DNA from: Hydrogenophaga aromaticivorans | GTDB lineage: Bacteria > Pseudomonadota > Gammaproteobacteria > Burkholderiales > Burkholderiaceae_C | Reading direction: 5' to 3' | Assembly: GCF_013387465.1 (NCBI RefSeq) | Contig: NZ_VYGV01000007.1 | Location: forward strand, 120,549-184,548 | Length of the DNA: 64,000 bases | Shown: in pieces, positions 38,993 through 48,870 of the stretch | Layout of the letters: each line of letters starts with the position of its first letter | Numbering within the stretch: position 1 is the first letter of the stretch | The notes under the pieces: model-generated | The model's input: only the letters and a program-made list of their open reading frames with translations | Told to the model about the DNA's origin: nothing | The model's database searches: none | Program-made: the position numbers and the translations under genes

Positions 38993-40182
38993 ACCCAGAT
39001 ACCCCCGACAGTCCCCCAAGCCCAGTCAAAGAGGCGTCCGCCGCGGCGGTGGGGGGAGTTGCGCCCGTGGTTGCGCCACCGGTGGTGCACGCCCGCCATC
39101 CGCTGTCTTGGATGTCGGTGCTGGCGCTTGTGGTGGCCGCACTCTCGCTGGTGCTGGCCGGCCTGATCTGGCAGAAGCTCGGGTTCACGCAGCAGGAGCT
39201 GGCGCGGCGCAGCCAGGACAGCACGGAGCAAGCGGTGGAGGTGCGCACCGTGGCGAAACAGGCGGAGGCTCTCACGCAGGAACTGCAGGCGCGCCTGGCG
39301 GTGGCCGAGATCAAATTGTCCGAAGTGACCTTGCAGCGCAGCCAGCTCGAAGAACTCATGCTGGCGCTTTCGCGTTCCCGCGATGACAACTTGGTGCAGG
39401 ACATTGAATCGGCTCTGCGGCTCGGGTTTCAGCAGACCCAGCTCACGGGCAGTGTGCAGCCCTTGGTGTCGGCCTTGCAGGCCGCCGATCAGCGCATCGC
39501 CAGGGCCGCGCAGCCGCGCCTGAATCCGGTGCAGCGCGCCATCCAGCGAGACATCGAACGCATCCGGGGTGCCGCGCTGACCGATGTGCCCACGCTGGTG
39601 TTGCGGGTGGATGAGCTGGCCCGCCAGGTGGACGATTGGCCGGTGCAGAACGACGTCGGTGTGAAGACGGCCAGCAACAAAGCCCGACCGGCGCCGATTG
39701 GCGCGCCCGGCAAGGGGGCCGTGCGCCCGCCCGCTGCCAAAGCCGAGGCTCCGGATCCGGCGGAACCCTCCCAGCCTGTGCAGGACAGCGGCTGGTCGCG
39801 TGTTTCCGAGGCCTGGTCATCGTTCTGGCAGCGCGTCTGGACCGATGTGACACGAAGCGGTCGTGAACTGGTGCGCGTCAGCCGCATTGACAGACCGGAG
39901 GCCGCGCTGCTCGCCCCCGAGCAGGCTTTCTTCCTGCGGGAAAACATCAAGCTCCGGCTGCTCAATGCGCGGCTTGGTTTGATGAGCCGTCAGCTCAACG
40001 CCGTCGAGGCCGACCTGAAATCCACCGAAGCGGCGCTGGGTCGGTACTTTGACACCACGGCGCCCCAGGTGATGGCGGCGCAGAAGACCCTGGGCCAACT
40101 GCGGACCGAGCTGTCGACGGTTGAGCTGCCGCGACCCGACGAAAGCCTCGCGGCCCTGGCCGCAGCCGCGGGAGGCCGGTGA
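38989..40182 (+). CDS. hemX: HemX-type membrane protein (uroporphyrinogen-III C-methyltransferase family by name)
   Basis: A 397-residue protein with a Pro/Ala-rich cytoplasmic head, one transmembrane helix about residues 38-60 (WMSVLALVVAALSLVLAGLI), a coiled-coil segment (residues about 65-130), and a periplasmic alpha-helical domain. This is the HemX architecture, encoded between hemD and hemY. No methyltransferase motif is visible despite the common database name. It overlaps hemD and hemY (TGATG). Confidence 0.88.
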   Translation: MNPDTPDSPPSPVKEASAAAVGGVAPVVAPPVVHARHPLSWMSVLALVVAALSLVLAGLIWQKLGFTQQELARRSQDSTEQAVEVRTVAKQAEALTQELQARLAVAEIKLSEVTLQRSQLEELMLALSRSRDDNLVQDIESALRLGFQQTQLTGSVQPLVSALQAADQRIARAAQPRLNPVQRAIQRDIERIRGAALTDVPTLVLRVDELARQVDDWPVQNDVGVKTASNKARPAPIGAPGKGAVRPPAAKAEAPDPAEPSQPVQDSGWSRVSEAWSSFWQRVWTDVTRSGRELVRVSRIDRPEAALLAPEQAFFLRENIKLRLLNARLGLMSRQLNAVEADLKSTEAALGRYFDTTAPQVMAAQKTLGQLRTELSTVELPRPDESLAALAAAAGGR

Positions 40183-41495
40183 TGACCGATCACAAGCAGG
40201 GGGGTGCCATGCGCAGCGTGTTCTGGCTGCTGGGACTCGGTGCGCTGGCGGTGGCGCTGGCGCTGCTGGTGGGCCACAACCAGGCCATGGTCACGCTGTT
40301 CTGGCCGCCGTACCGTTTTGATGTCTCGTTCAACTTTGTGGTGTTCTGCCTGATCGCCGGCTTTGTGCTGGTGTACCTCGCACTCAGGGCCATCAATGTG
40401 TTGCGTGAGTTGCCGGCGCAGGCCCAGCGCTGGCGGGCACAGCAGGTGGAGCGTGCGGCTGTCGGGTCGGTGCTCGACGCTTTGTCGTATCAGCTGTCGG
40501 GTCGTTTTGTGCGTTCGCAGGCCGCGGGACTGGCAGCGCTCGAACAGCTCAATGCCTTGCCGTCGGCCCAGTGGCCCCGGCGGCACCAGTTGCTGTTGCT
40601 GGCCCATTTGCTGGTCGCCGAGAGCGCGCAGTCGCTGCAAAACCGCAAGGCCAGAGACGAACACCTGCAATCGGCACTGCATCCCAGGCTCGCCAGGAGC
40701 GCACCCGAGGCCCACGAAGGCGCGTTGCTGCGCGCGGTTCGCTGGGCGGTCGAGGACCGTGACGCCAACGCCGCACGAAGCCGCCTGGCCGAGCTGCCGC
40801 AAGGTGCGGCGCGTCGCATCCAGGCGCTGCGTCTGAAGTTGCGCATTGCCCGCCTGGGTGGGGCCACCAGTGAAGCGCTGGAAACGGCCCGGGTGCTGGC
40901 CAAGCACCGCGCGTTTTCCCCGGATGCTTCGCGCAGCATCGTGCGCGGGCTGGCACTCGATGCCCTGGGTGAATCGCACGATCTCTCGCAGCTGCAGGCG
41001 CTCTGGAGCCGTCTGGATGCCAGTGAGCGCGCCATGCCCGAGCTGGCTCTGGCGGCGGCCCAGCGCGCGAACCATTTGGGCATGCAACCCGGCGAACCTG
41101 TGGATGGGGACCAGGCGTCCACCACGGCGCTGGTGCTCAGCTGGCTGGAGCCGGTGTGGAACAAGTTTGCCGAGCTGGATGCCGCGCAGCAGCGCCAGCT
41201 GGTGCGCGCGATGGAGCCCGGACTGGCCCAGCTTGATGCCACCTGGCTCGCGCGGCTGGAGCAGGCACAGCGCCAGCTACCCAACAACGCTTACCTCCAG
41301 TACCTGACCGGCCAGGCTTTCATGCAGCGCCAGCTCTGGGGCAAGGCCGCCCAGTTGCTCGGGCAGGCCAGCCACAGCCTGGCCGAGCCGTCCCTGCTGC
41401 GACGAACCTGGCGCTCGCTCGCGGCCCTGGCCGAAGAGCGCGGCGACGTCGCTGCCGCCCAGGCGGCCTGGAAAAAGGCCGCCTTGCTGGACTGA
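40182..41495 (+). CDS. hemY: haem biosynthesis-associated TPR protein HemY
   Basis: A 437-residue protein. It has two N-terminal transmembrane helices (FWLLGLGALAVALALLVGH and FNFVVFCLIAGFVLVYLAL) followed by a HemY_N domain and degenerate tetratricopeptide repeats. ATG 40182 overlaps the hemX stop and has GGAGG six bases upstream. The next ATG (40209) is less likely. This is the proteobacterial HemY, unrelated to the Bacillus protoporphyrinogen oxidase of the same name. Confidence 0.9.
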   Translation: MTDHKQGGAMRSVFWLLGLGALAVALALLVGHNQAMVTLFWPPYRFDVSFNFVVFCLIAGFVLVYLALRAINVLRELPAQAQRWRAQQVERAAVGSVLDALSYQLSGRFVRSQAAGLAALEQLNALPSAQWPRRHQLLLLAHLLVAESAQSLQNRKARDEHLQSALHPRLARSAPEAHEGALLRAVRWAVEDRDANAARSRLAELPQGAARRIQALRLKLRIARLGGATSEALETARVLAKHRAFSPDASRSIVRGLALDALGESHDLSQLQALWSRLDASERAMPELALAAAQRANHLGMQPGEPVDGDQASTTALVLSWLEPVWNKFAELDAAQQRQLVRAMEPGLAQLDATWLARLEQAQRQLPNNAYLQYLTGQAFMQRQLWGKAAQLLGQASHSLAEPSLLRRTWRSLAALAEERGDVAAAQAAWKKAALLD

Positions 41496-41585
41496 GGGGC
41501 TCGGGTGGCGGGGTGCCACACAGGTTGACGTGGTGGGCGGTCCGCTACGGCCATCACCAGAGACAGACAGTCAGTCAGAAACAGG

Positions 41586-41612
41586 AACGCCGGCTTGAAG
41601 CCGGCGTTTTTT
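41586..41612. terminator. intrinsic terminator between hemY and rne
   Basis: AACGCCGGCT (41586-41595) pairs with AGCCGGCGTT (41599-41608) across TGA, followed by TTTT. A and T residues on both sides suit the two converging genes. Confidence 0.88.
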
Positions 41613-41651
41613 GTTGGATCAGACCGCGGTTACCCGCGGCCATTCACCCCG

Positions 41652-44603
41652 TCACTGGGTTTCAAACGGCAGCGGCATGCTGCGCAGGTCCTTGCGCGTT
41701 TCCACCAGCACCAGCGGGCCTTCGTCCAGAACCACCGCGGGTTTGATCTCGCGCGGCACGTGGATGGGTTTGGGTTCGGCGGCGATCGCTGCCTGTACCT
41801 GGGCCACCTTGTCGGTATCGGAATTGATCCACTCCAGGCCACTGGCTGCCGCCACCTGGTTCAACTCGTCGATCGACACCGTGTAGGGCTCTACCTTGGG
41901 CAGACCGCGGGTTGCGGGTGCCGCTGCGGGCACGCTCTTCCGCACGTCGGGGGCTACCACGGGCCGGGGAGCTGGCGTGGCGAGCACCGGCACGGGTTCG
42001 ATCACGACGGGTGTGACTTCGGCCACCACTTCTTCGACCGCGACCGGGCTGCTCTCCACCGGCAGGCTGAAGTAGCTGCTGCGAACGGGTGCTTCGGTGG
42101 CCACCTCATCCACCGACGCCACAGACATCGCTGGCGCGGCTTCGGTCTCGGAACCCTGCTCGGCCGCATCGCGCGGAGCGCGCTCGCGGCGGTCACGGCC
42201 ATAGCGGTCGCGGCTGCGGCGTTCGCGGGGTGCGCGTTGGCCACCGTTGTCGGCATCACCTTCGGCCGCGGGCATTTCTGCGCCGCTGGCACGGGCGTCC
42301 GGTTCCAGGCGCGGCGCTGCGTTGTCCATGCCACCCTGCTGCGCGACCTCAACGCCTTCCGCACCCTGGGGGCGGCGGCGGTTGTCGTTGCGCGGACGGC
42401 GCTCGCGGCGCTGGCCTTCGGCCATGTCGGGCGTCTCGCCAGTCGCCGCCGGCGCGGCATTCAGCAACACTTCGGTGCCCTGGGTCTGGTCCAGCGGGGC
42501 CGCATCACGGCGGTTGTCACGACGACCGCCATTGCGCGATTCACCACGCGGTTCGCCACGTGCCTCGCCGCGACCGTCCACCCGACCTTCGTTGCGACGG
42601 GCGCCTTCACGGCCCTCACGGCTTTCGCGGCCTTCTGGGCGGCCTTCCACGTTGCGGCCTTCGCCACCCCGCGTGTTGCGGCCGGCTTCGCGACCTTCAC
42701 GGCCTTCACGCGGCGCGCGGCCTTCGTTGCCATTGCGACCACCACGGCCACGGCTGTCGCGACCGCCTTCGCGGCGCCCGTCGGGGCGCTGCTCGTTGCG
42801 CTCAGCGGTCTTGGCATCGGGTGCAGCCACCGGCGGTGCCGTGACCACGGGCGCATCACCACCGCCAAACAGGCTCTTGAGCCAACCGAAGAAACCCTTT
42901 TCAGCCGGTGCAGCCACCTTGGCCACGGGCGCTGCGGCAACGGGTGCGACCACCGGAGTCGCAACAGGCGCTTCCGGCTTGGGTGCGGCCACAGGCGCCG
43001 GACCGTCGGGCAGCACGCCCTTGATCACCGGTTCCTGCTTGTTGGTGCGCTCCTGGCTGCGGCGCGTGAAGCCGGTGGCTTCGTCGGGTTCGTCAGCGAG
43101 CTTGTAGCTGGCGTCGAGGTTGTCCAGGCGCGGGTCGTCGTGCTTCAGGCGTTCCAGCTTGTAGTTGGGCGTGTCGAGCGACTTGTTGGGCACCAGCAGC
43201 ACGTTGATGCGTTGCTTGAGTTCGATCTTGGTGATCTCGGTGCGCTTCTCGTTCAGCAGGAAGCTGGCCACTTCGACCGGCACCTGCACCAGCACGGCGG
43301 CCGTGCTGTCCTTGAGCGACTCTTCCTGGATGATGCGCAGGATCTGCAGCGCCGAGCTTTCCGTGTCGCGGATGTGGCCCGAGCCACCGCAGCGCGGGCA
43401 GGGGATGGACGAGCCTTCGCTGAGCATGGGCTTGAGGCGCTGGCGGCTCATTTCGAGCAGGCCGAACTTGCTGATGGAGCCGAACTGCACGCGGGCACGG
43501 TCCTGGCGCAGCGCGTCGCGCAGGCGGTTCTCGACTTCGCGGCGGTTCTTCGACTCGTCCATGTCGATGAAGTCGATCACGATTAGACCGCCCAGATCGC
43601 GCAGGCGGGCCTGGCGCGCCACTTCGTCGGCGGCTTCCAGGTTGGTGCGGGTCGCGGTTTCCTCGATGTCGCCGCCCTTGATGGCGCGCGCCGAGTTCAC
43701 ATCCACCGCCACCAGGGCTTCGGTCTGGTCGATCACGATGGCGCCGCCGGAGGGCAGGTTCACCGTGCGGCTGTAAGCGGTTTCGATCTGGTGTTCGATC
43801 TGAAAACGGCTGAACAGCGGTGCGTCGTCGCGGTAGCGCTTCACGCGGTGCCCGTGCTCGGGCATCACGTGGCTCATGAACTGGTGCGCCTGTTCAAAGA
43901 TGTCGTCGGTGTCGATCAGGATCTCGCCGATGTCGCTGTTGAAGTAGTCGCGGATGGCACGGATCACCAGGCTGGATTCCTGGTAGATCAGGTAGGCGCC
44001 CTTGCCGCCCTGGGCGGCGCCGTCGATGGCGGTCCACAATTTCAGCAGGTAGTTCAGGTCCCACTGCAGTTCGGGCGCTTCACGGCCGATACCGGCGGTG
44101 CGCGCGATGATGCTCATGCCGTTGGGGTATTCGAGTTGGTCGAGCGCCTGCTTGAGCTCCTGGCGGTCTTCGCCCTCGATGCGGCGGCTCACGCCACCGC
44201 CGCGCGGGTTGTTGGGCATCAGCACCACGTAGCGGCCAGCCAGGCTGACGAAGGTCGTGAGGGCTGCGCCCTTGTTGCCGCGCTCTTCCTTTTCGACCTG
44301 GACCAGCAGCTCCTGGCCTTCGCGGATCACGTCGTTGATGCGGGCCTGGTTGACCGGCACGCCCGCAGCGAAATACTGGCGCGAAATTTCCTTGAACGGC
44401 AGGAAGCCGTGGCGGTCTTCGCCGTAGTCGACGAAGCAGGCTTCAAGCGACGGCTCGACGCGCGTGACGACGGCCTTGTAGATATTGCCCTTGCGCTGTT
44501 CGCGCCCTTCGATTTCGATTTCGTAGTCGAGCAGTTTCTGCCCGTCCACGATCGCCAGGCGGCGCTCTTCGGCCTGCGTGGCGTTGATCAGCATGCGTTT
44601 CAT
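41652..44603 (-). CDS. rne: ribonuclease E
   Basis: A 983-residue endoribonuclease organising mRNA decay and rRNA processing. The N-terminal catalytic half starts [18 protein letters not shown], with an S1 domain ([19 protein letters not shown]), the 5' sensor region, the DNase-like centre ([13 protein letters not shown]) and the zinc-link [12 protein letters not shown]. The C-terminal half is Ala/Pro-rich, then an Arg/Gly-rich low-complexity stretch of about 130 residues for RNA binding, ending in a conserved short segment ([12 protein letters not shown]). AAGGA ten bases upstream fixes the start at 44603; the open frame begins at 44633. Confidence 0.96.
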   Translation of the reverse strand: MKRMLINATQAEERRLAIVDGQKLLDYEIEIEGREQRKGNIYKAVVTRVEPSLEACFVDYGEDRHGFLPFKEISRQYFAAGVPVNQARINDVIREGQELLVQVEKEERGNKGAALTTFVSLAGRYVVLMPNNPRGGGVSRRIEGEDRQELKQALDQLEYPNGMSIIARTAGIGREAPELQWDLNYLLKLWTAIDGAAQGGKGAYLIYQESSLVIRAIRDYFNSDIGEILIDTDDIFEQAHQFMSHVMPEHGHRVKRYRDDAPLFSRFQIEHQIETAYSRTVNLPSGGAIVIDQTEALVAVDVNSARAIKGGDIEETATRTNLEAADEVARQARLRDLGGLIVIDFIDMDESKNRREVENRLRDALRQDRARVQFGSISKFGLLEMSRQRLKPMLSEGSSIPCPRCGGSGHIRDTESSALQILRIIQEESLKDSTAAVLVQVPVEVASFLLNEKRTEITKIELKQRINVLLVPNKSLDTPNYKLERLKHDDPRLDNLDASYKLADEPDEATGFTRRSQERTNKQEPVIKGVLPDGPAPVAAPKPEAPVATPVVAPVAAAPVAKVAAPAEKGFFGWLKSLFGGGDAPVVTAPPVAAPDAKTAERNEQRPDGRREGGRDSRGRGGRNGNEGRAPREGREGREAGRNTRGGEGRNVEGRPEGRESREGREGARRNEGRVDGRGEARGEPRGESRNGGRRDNRRDAAPLDQTQGTEVLLNAAPAATGETPDMAEGQRRERRPRNDNRRRPQGAEGVEVAQQGGMDNAAPRLEPDARASGAEMPAAEGDADNGGQRAPRERRSRDRYGRDRRERAPRDAAEQGSETEAAPAMSVASVDEVATEAPVRSSYFSLPVESSPVAVEEVVAEVTPVVIEPVPVLATPAPRPVVAPDVRKSVPAAAPATRGLPKVEPYTVSIDELNQVAAASGLEWINSDTDKVAQVQAAIAAEPKPIHVPREIKPAVVLDEGPLVLVETRKDLRSMPLPFETQ

Positions 44604-45245
44604 GATGCGTTTCCTTCGGTCTGACACTGACATGGCGCCGGGTTGAACCCAGGCGCCGACCTGCCGTGAACCAGCGGAAAAGCGCGAACGGGGGGAGGAA
44701 TTGCCGGAGAGCCACCGACCCGGTACCCACCCGGTGTTGGCCAGGTGATCGGGAGCGTTCGGAACGGGGCACGCTGTGTGTGCCGCGTTGAACCGCCGGG
44801 TCAGGGCGTAGGCGCGTGGACTTGGGTGAGCAGGGAAGGCTTGATGGCTGTCGACGACATGGATCTTGCCGGTGATGTCTCTGGCTTCACTTCATCCTCA
44901 ACCAGCCAATCCACCGAGTGCCGGTGGCTTCTCGGGAACGTGGCTGGCCGATTGGGGTATTCCGTTTTCGGGTTCGCAGTTTTTCTCACGGATTCGCCCG
45001 CTGCTTCAACCTGACCGGTGCGGCTCCAGCCTCTTCAGAGAGGGCTTCGGGAGCGGGCGCCGGTACAGGGTGCAGCGGGAGGCAACTTGTGGCCAATCGG
45101 GTCCCCGGCCTCTGGGGCAGGAGGAGCCTGCCTGCGGTGACTGCCTTAAACTCAAGGAAATCAATCACTTACAGCACACGACTGGCACAGCACATTATAG
45201 TGTGCTCCCACTGTCCATGGGGCCGGTATTTCCAGCGGGTTTTCC
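44604..45245. promoter_or_regulatory. long rne-rluC divergent region
   Basis: 642 bases without a convincing gene. Near the rluC end, AGCACA (45189-45194) and TGTGCT (45201-45206) flank TTATAG. The block contains TATAAT on the minus strand (complement of 45194-45199) and TATAGT on the plus strand (45196-45201), so divergent -10 elements may overlap. No clear -35 is visible for either. If rne starts here its leader would be about 580 bases, reminiscent of the long autoregulatory rne leader of enterobacteria. Small reading frames inside lack ribosome sites or similarity. Confidence 0.45.
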
Positions 45246-46253
45246 TTGAACGCCAAGCCATCTGTCCAGACCGCCGCGGCGGTCCAATTCCTCACTGTTG
45301 ACGAAGAATCGGCCGGCCAGCGGCTGGACAATTTTCTCATTCGATTGCTCAAGGGCGTGCCGAAAACGCACATCTACCGCATCATCCGTTCGGGCGAGGT
45401 GCGGCGAAACAAGGGGCGCGTCGGGGCTGATGACCGGGTGGCCGCGGGCGACGTGTTGCGTATTCCGCCGATCCGGTTGTCTGAACGTGTGGAAGAAAAA
45501 GCGGCCAATCCGGCGCCCGCCCGCGAATTCCCCGTGATTTATGAAGATGACGCGTTCATGGCCATTGACAAGCCTGCCGGGGTGGCGGTGCACGGTGGCA
45601 GCGGGGTGAGCTTTGGCGTGATCGAGCAAATGCGGCAGGCTCGCCCCGCCGCGCGTTTGCTCGAATTGGTGCACCGGCTGGACCGCGAAACCAGCGGCCT
45701 GCTGCTGATTGCCAAGAAGAAATCGGCCCTCAAAGGCCTGCAGGATCAATTCCGGGAGCGGGAAACCGGGAAAACCTATCTGGCCTTGGTCAAAGGGGTC
45801 TGGCCAGCGCGCCTCAAGGTGCTGGACCAGCCACTGCACAAATACCTGTTGCCCGATGGCGAGCGGCGGGTGAAAGTGGTGAGCCCCGATGATCCCGACG
45901 GCATGCGTTCGGTCTCGCTGATCAAGGTCGCCGGTCGCATGCCTGCGCCTGCGGCCCTGGCGACCGCATGCCCCGACGGCTTCAGTCTCCTGGAGGTGAC
46001 CATCAAGACCGGACGCACCCATCAGATCCGTGTTCACCTGGCGCATGCCGGTCATCCGATTGCTGGGGATGACAAATACGGTGACTTCGAAATCAATCGG
46101 CAATTGAGCCGCGTGGGCCTCAAGCGCATGTTTCTGCACGCCTGGCGGTTGCGGCTGACGCACCCGATTAGCGGTGAAAGTGTCGAGTTGTATTCGGAAT
46201 TGCCGCCGGAATTAAAAAACTGGCTGCCTGATACGCTGCATCCAGCGTCATAA
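45246..46253 (+). CDS. rluC: 23S rRNA pseudouridine synthase RluC family
   Basis: A 335-residue RluA-superfamily enzyme. An N-terminal S4-like RNA-binding domain (SAGQRLDNFLIRLL) precedes the catalytic domain. The nucleophile Asp is in HRLDRETSGLLL; GRTHQIRVHLAHAGHPI completes the site. RluC modifies U955, U2504 and U2580 in 23S rRNA. It begins with TTG at 45246 and lacks a strong ribosome site. It is often encoded divergent from rne in proteobacteria, as here. Confidence 0.93.
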   Translation: MNAKPSVQTAAAVQFLTVDEESAGQRLDNFLIRLLKGVPKTHIYRIIRSGEVRRNKGRVGADDRVAAGDVLRIPPIRLSERVEEKAANPAPAREFPVIYEDDAFMAIDKPAGVAVHGGSGVSFGVIEQMRQARPAARLLELVHRLDRETSGLLLIAKKKSALKGLQDQFRERETGKTYLALVKGVWPARLKVLDQPLHKYLLPDGERRVKVVSPDDPDGMRSVSLIKVAGRMPAPAALATACPDGFSLLEVTIKTGRTHQIRVHLAHAGHPIAGDDKYGDFEINRQLSRVGLKRMFLHAWRLRLTHPISGESVELYSELPPELKNWLPDTLHPAS

Positions 46254-46258
46254 CCCTA

Positions 46259-46264
46259 TACAAT
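46259..46264 (+). promoter_or_regulatory. -10 element upstream of the H-NS-like gene
   Basis: TACAAT, within the run CTATACAATAG just after the rluC stop, 65 bases before the H-NS-like gene. The -35 region is weak (CTGCAT at the expected place). Confidence 0.4.
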
Positions 46265-46329
46265 AGAACCTGCATCGTTGGGATGCAGAATCCATACCAA
46301 GACAATCCGCAAACTCAAAAGGACGATCA

Positions 46330-46635
46330 ATGGCAAATTACGCAGAACTCATGGCGCAGGCACAGGCTTTGATGGCACAGGCAGAAGAAGCCCGCAAAAG
46401 CGAACTCGCTTCGACGATCGCCGACATCAAAGCCAAAATGAAACAATTTGGCATCACGGTGGCCGATCTGGGCGGTGCATCGGGCGGCAAGAAGCCTGCC
46501 AAGTCCAAATCCACCGCCGTGGCAAAATTCCGTGGCCCTCAGGGGGAGCTCTGGGCGGGTGGTCCGGGCCGCAAGCCCGAGTGGGTGCGCGCCGTGCTGG
46601 CATCGGGCAAGAGCATCGAAGACTTCCGCATCTGA
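46330..46635 (+). CDS. H-NS-family nucleoid protein
   Basis: A 101-residue histone-like protein. The N-terminal helical oligomerisation part is rich in Ala/Gln/Glu (MAQAQALMAQAEEARKSE). A Gly/Lys linker follows. The C-terminal DNA-binding part reads FRGPQGELWAGGPGRKPEWV, the betaproteobacterial form of the H-NS minor-groove motif (core GRKP). Such proteins silence AT-rich DNA. It has its own promoter-like sequence and terminator, so it is probably monocistronic. Confidence 0.9.
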   Translation: MANYAELMAQAQALMAQAEEARKSELASTIADIKAKMKQFGITVADLGGASGGKKPAKSKSTAVAKFRGPQGELWAGGPGRKPEWVRAVLASGKSIEDFRI

Positions 46636-46656
46636 TCATCCGGATACGGCTTTGGC

Positions 46657-46685
46657 AAAGGCACCTTCGGGTGCCTTTGTTCTTT
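46657..46685 (+). terminator. intrinsic terminator with TTCG loop after the H-NS-like gene
   Basis: AAAGGCACC (46657-46665), TTCG loop, GGTGCCTTT (46670-46678), then GTTCTTT. Nine perfect pairs with a stable UUCG tetraloop. Confidence 0.88.
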
Positions 46686-46782
46686 GTATCGCCCCAGCTC
46701 GGGAAAAGCGGTGGTCCGACGCCATCGTGTCGTCATGCGGGGCATCGATAATGCAAACCCGTCTCAAACTTTTTTCAGCCGC

Positions 46783-47442
46783 ATGCGCCCGCGCCAATTT
46801 GACCTGATTGCCTTCGACTGGGATGGCACGCTTTTTGACTCCACCGCCCTCATCGTGCGGTGCATCCAGGCTGCTGTGACGGACGTGGGTGGTCGCCTGC
46901 CCACCGATCAGGCGGCCAGTTATGTGATCGGCATGGGTCTGATGCAGGCGCTGGCTCACGCAGCACCCGATGTGCCGCCTTCTCAATATCCTTTGCTCGG
47001 CGAGCGCTACCGGTACCACTACCAGCAACACCAAAACGACATCAGCCTCTTTGAAGGCGTCCTGCCGCTTTTGGCCGAGCTCAAACAGAGGCACCACTGG
47101 TTGACGGTGGCTACGGGCAAGAGCCGCCAAGGGTTGGACACCGCCCTGCGAACGGTGGAATTGCACGGTGTCTTTGACGGCTCGCGCACAGCGGACGAAA
47201 CCGCAGGCAAACCCAGCCCGCTCATGCTGCACGAGCTGATGGGAGAGTTCGGGGTCGATCCCGCGCGCACGCTGATGATTGGCGACACCACGCACGACCT
47301 CCAGATGGCGCTCAACGCCGGCTGCGCGAGCGTGGGCGTCAGCTACGGGGCTCACGAACCGGGCACCTTTGCCGAGTTTTCACCCCTGCACGTGGCGCAT
47401 TCGGTGCAGGAACTGCGCGACTGGCTCGCAGCCAACGCCTGA
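46783..47442 (+). CDS. gph: HAD-IA phosphatase, phosphoglycolate phosphatase-like
   Basis: A 219-residue HAD hydrolase. Motif I is AFDWDGTLFDST, motif II VATGKSRQGLD, Lys in GKPSP and motif IV MIGDTTHDLQMALNAG. It is related to but distinct from the cbb-operon phosphatase; the DWDGTLFDS form is typical of the housekeeping copy next to rluC in this order. ATG 46783 starts immediately before motif I; longer upstream starts exist but read into non-coding sequence and the terminator. It is 14 bases before the Rieske gene. Confidence 0.85.
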   Translation: MRPRQFDLIAFDWDGTLFDSTALIVRCIQAAVTDVGGRLPTDQAASYVIGMGLMQALAHAAPDVPPSQYPLLGERYRYHYQQHQNDISLFEGVLPLLAELKQRHHWLTVATGKSRQGLDTALRTVELHGVFDGSRTADETAGKPSPLMLHELMGEFGVDPARTLMIGDTTHDLQMALNAGCASVGVSYGAHEPGTFAEFSPLHVAHSVQELRDWLAANA

Positions 47443-47456
47443 AGCGGTTGCCTCGC

Positions 47457-47837
47457 ATGGACGCGTCGGAGCAGGATCCTCTCCATCCGTTGTGCAACAG
47501 CCGTGATCTCGTGGACTCGGGATTGGCTGTGTCGTTCGATGTGGTTTACGCCGGGCAGACCTGTCGGGCTTTTGCCATTCGGTACCAGGGCGAAGCACAC
47601 GCCTACCTCAACCGTTGTGCCCACGTTGCGATGGAAATGGACTGGCAGCCGGACCGCTTTTTTGACGACAGTGGCCGCTGGCTGATCTGCGCCAGCCACG
47701 GCGCCATCTACGAACCCACCACCGGTGCCTGTCGCGGCGATCCCTGCCGCGGCGGGCTGATCAAGATCGGACTGGTCGAGCGCGATGGCGTCGTGCACTG
47801 GCGGTCACAATACCTGTTGAAACCGCCCTTATTTTGA
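47457..47837 (+). CDS. small Rieske [2Fe-2S] protein
   Basis: A 126-residue stand-alone Rieske domain. The ligand pairs are C-x-H in NRCAHVAMEMDW and C-x-x-H in LICASHGAIYEP, followed by the GxC region TGACRGDPC. There is no signal peptide or oxygenase partner nearby, so it is probably a soluble electron carrier. ATG 47457 is used; TTG 47448 would add three residues. It sits between gph and an S49 peptidase, an arrangement I associate with Burkholderiales. Its redox partner is unknown. Confidence 0.88.
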   Translation: MDASEQDPLHPLCNSRDLVDSGLAVSFDVVYAGQTCRAFAIRYQGEAHAYLNRCAHVAMEMDWQPDRFFDDSGRWLICASHGAIYEPTTGACRGDPCRGGLIKIGLVERDGVVHWRSQYLLKPPLF

Positions 47838-47849
47838 GAGCTTCGAAAC

Positions 47850-48833
47850 ATGAATGACGATCTGGTGGGAACACCATCTCCAGGCGCTACCGGGCACCGC
47901 TCCGACGTGGGCTGGGAGCGCGCGACGCTGGAAAAACTGGCGTTTGCCGCCCTGGCGGAGCAGCGCGCGGCGCGACGCTGGACCGTTTTCTGGCGGCTGA
48001 TGTGGCTGCTGCTGGCCGGTGCGGTGCTGTGGATGGTGTTCCGCTCGGACGCTGGCGTTGCGTCCGTGAGTACGCCCCACACAGCGCTGATCGAGATTCG
48101 GGGCGAAATTGCGGCCGGTGCCGAGGCCAGTGCCGACAACGTGGTCACTTCGCTGAATGCGGCTTTTGAAGACGCTGGCGCACAAGCCGTCGTTTTGCTC
48201 ATCGATTCGCCCGGTGGCAGTCCGGTGCAGGCCGGCATCATCAACGACGAGATCACCCGGCTCAAGGCGCTGCACAACAAGAAGGTCTATGCGGTGGTGG
48301 AAGAAACCTGCGCCTCGGCCGCCTACTACATTGCCGCCGCCGCTGACAACATCTATGTGGACAAGGCCAGTCTGGTGGGCAGCATCGGCGTGCTGATGGA
48401 TGGTTTCGGCTTCACTGGCTTGATGGACAAGCTGGGCGTCGAGCGCCGCCTGATGACGGCGGGCGCCAACAAGGCCATGCTCGATCCCTTCAGTCCGCAG
48501 GATGCGGAACAGACCGCCTATATCCAGTCCATGCTCGGCGAGATTCACAGCCAGTTCATCACCGTCGTGCGGGCCGGGCGTGGCGACCGGCTCAAGGAGA
48601 CGCCGGACACCTTCAGCGGCCTGGTCTGGAGCGGTCAGAAGGCGATCGCGCTGGGGCTCGTCGATGGGCTGGGCAGTCTCGATTACGTGGCGCGCGAGGT
48701 GGTCAAGGCCGAAGAAGTGGTGGACTACACGCAGCGCGAGAATCTGGGGATGCGCCTGGCCCGGCAGCTGGGTGCCAGCGTCGGCGAGGGCATGTACCTG
48801 GCGGCCCGCTCGAGCGGATTGCAATTCAAGTAG
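47850..48833 (+). CDS. sppA: S49-family signal peptide peptidase (SppA-like)
   Basis: A 327-residue membrane-anchored serine protease. One transmembrane helix lies about residues 47-68 ([17 protein letters not shown]). The protease domain contains [12 protein letters not shown], the catalytic Ser in [12 protein letters not shown], and the Lys general base after [15 protein letters not shown]. It is the short, single-domain form that assembles as an oligomer and degrades signal peptides. It starts 12 bases after the Rieske gene. Confidence 0.9.
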   Translation: MNDDLVGTPSPGATGHRSDVGWERATLEKLAFAALAEQRAARRWTVFWRLMWLLLAGAVLWMVFRSDAGVASVSTPHTALIEIRGEIAAGAEASADNVVTSLNAAFEDAGAQAVVLLIDSPGGSPVQAGIINDEITRLKALHNKKVYAVVEETCASAAYYIAAAADNIYVDKASLVGSIGVLMDGFGFTGLMDKLGVERRLMTAGANKAMLDPFSPQDAEQTAYIQSMLGEIHSQFITVVRAGRGDRLKETPDTFSGLVWSGQKAIALGLVDGLGSLDYVAREVVKAEEVVDYTQRENLGMRLARQLGASVGEGMYLAARSSGLQFK

Positions 48834-48870
48834 GTTATTGACTCAACTCCAATCAGTGAACAGGGTGATT

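Noticed and set aside
41595-43586. 663-codon open frame opposite the rne C-terminal half
   Set aside because: Results from the low-complexity Arg/Gly and Ala/Pro codons of RNase E; composition (Ala, Thr, His runs) is not protein-like.
44745-45301. Several 60-130 codon frames between rne and rluC
   Set aside because: No ribosome sites, no similarity, overlapping in several frames; better explained as a leader and promoter region.
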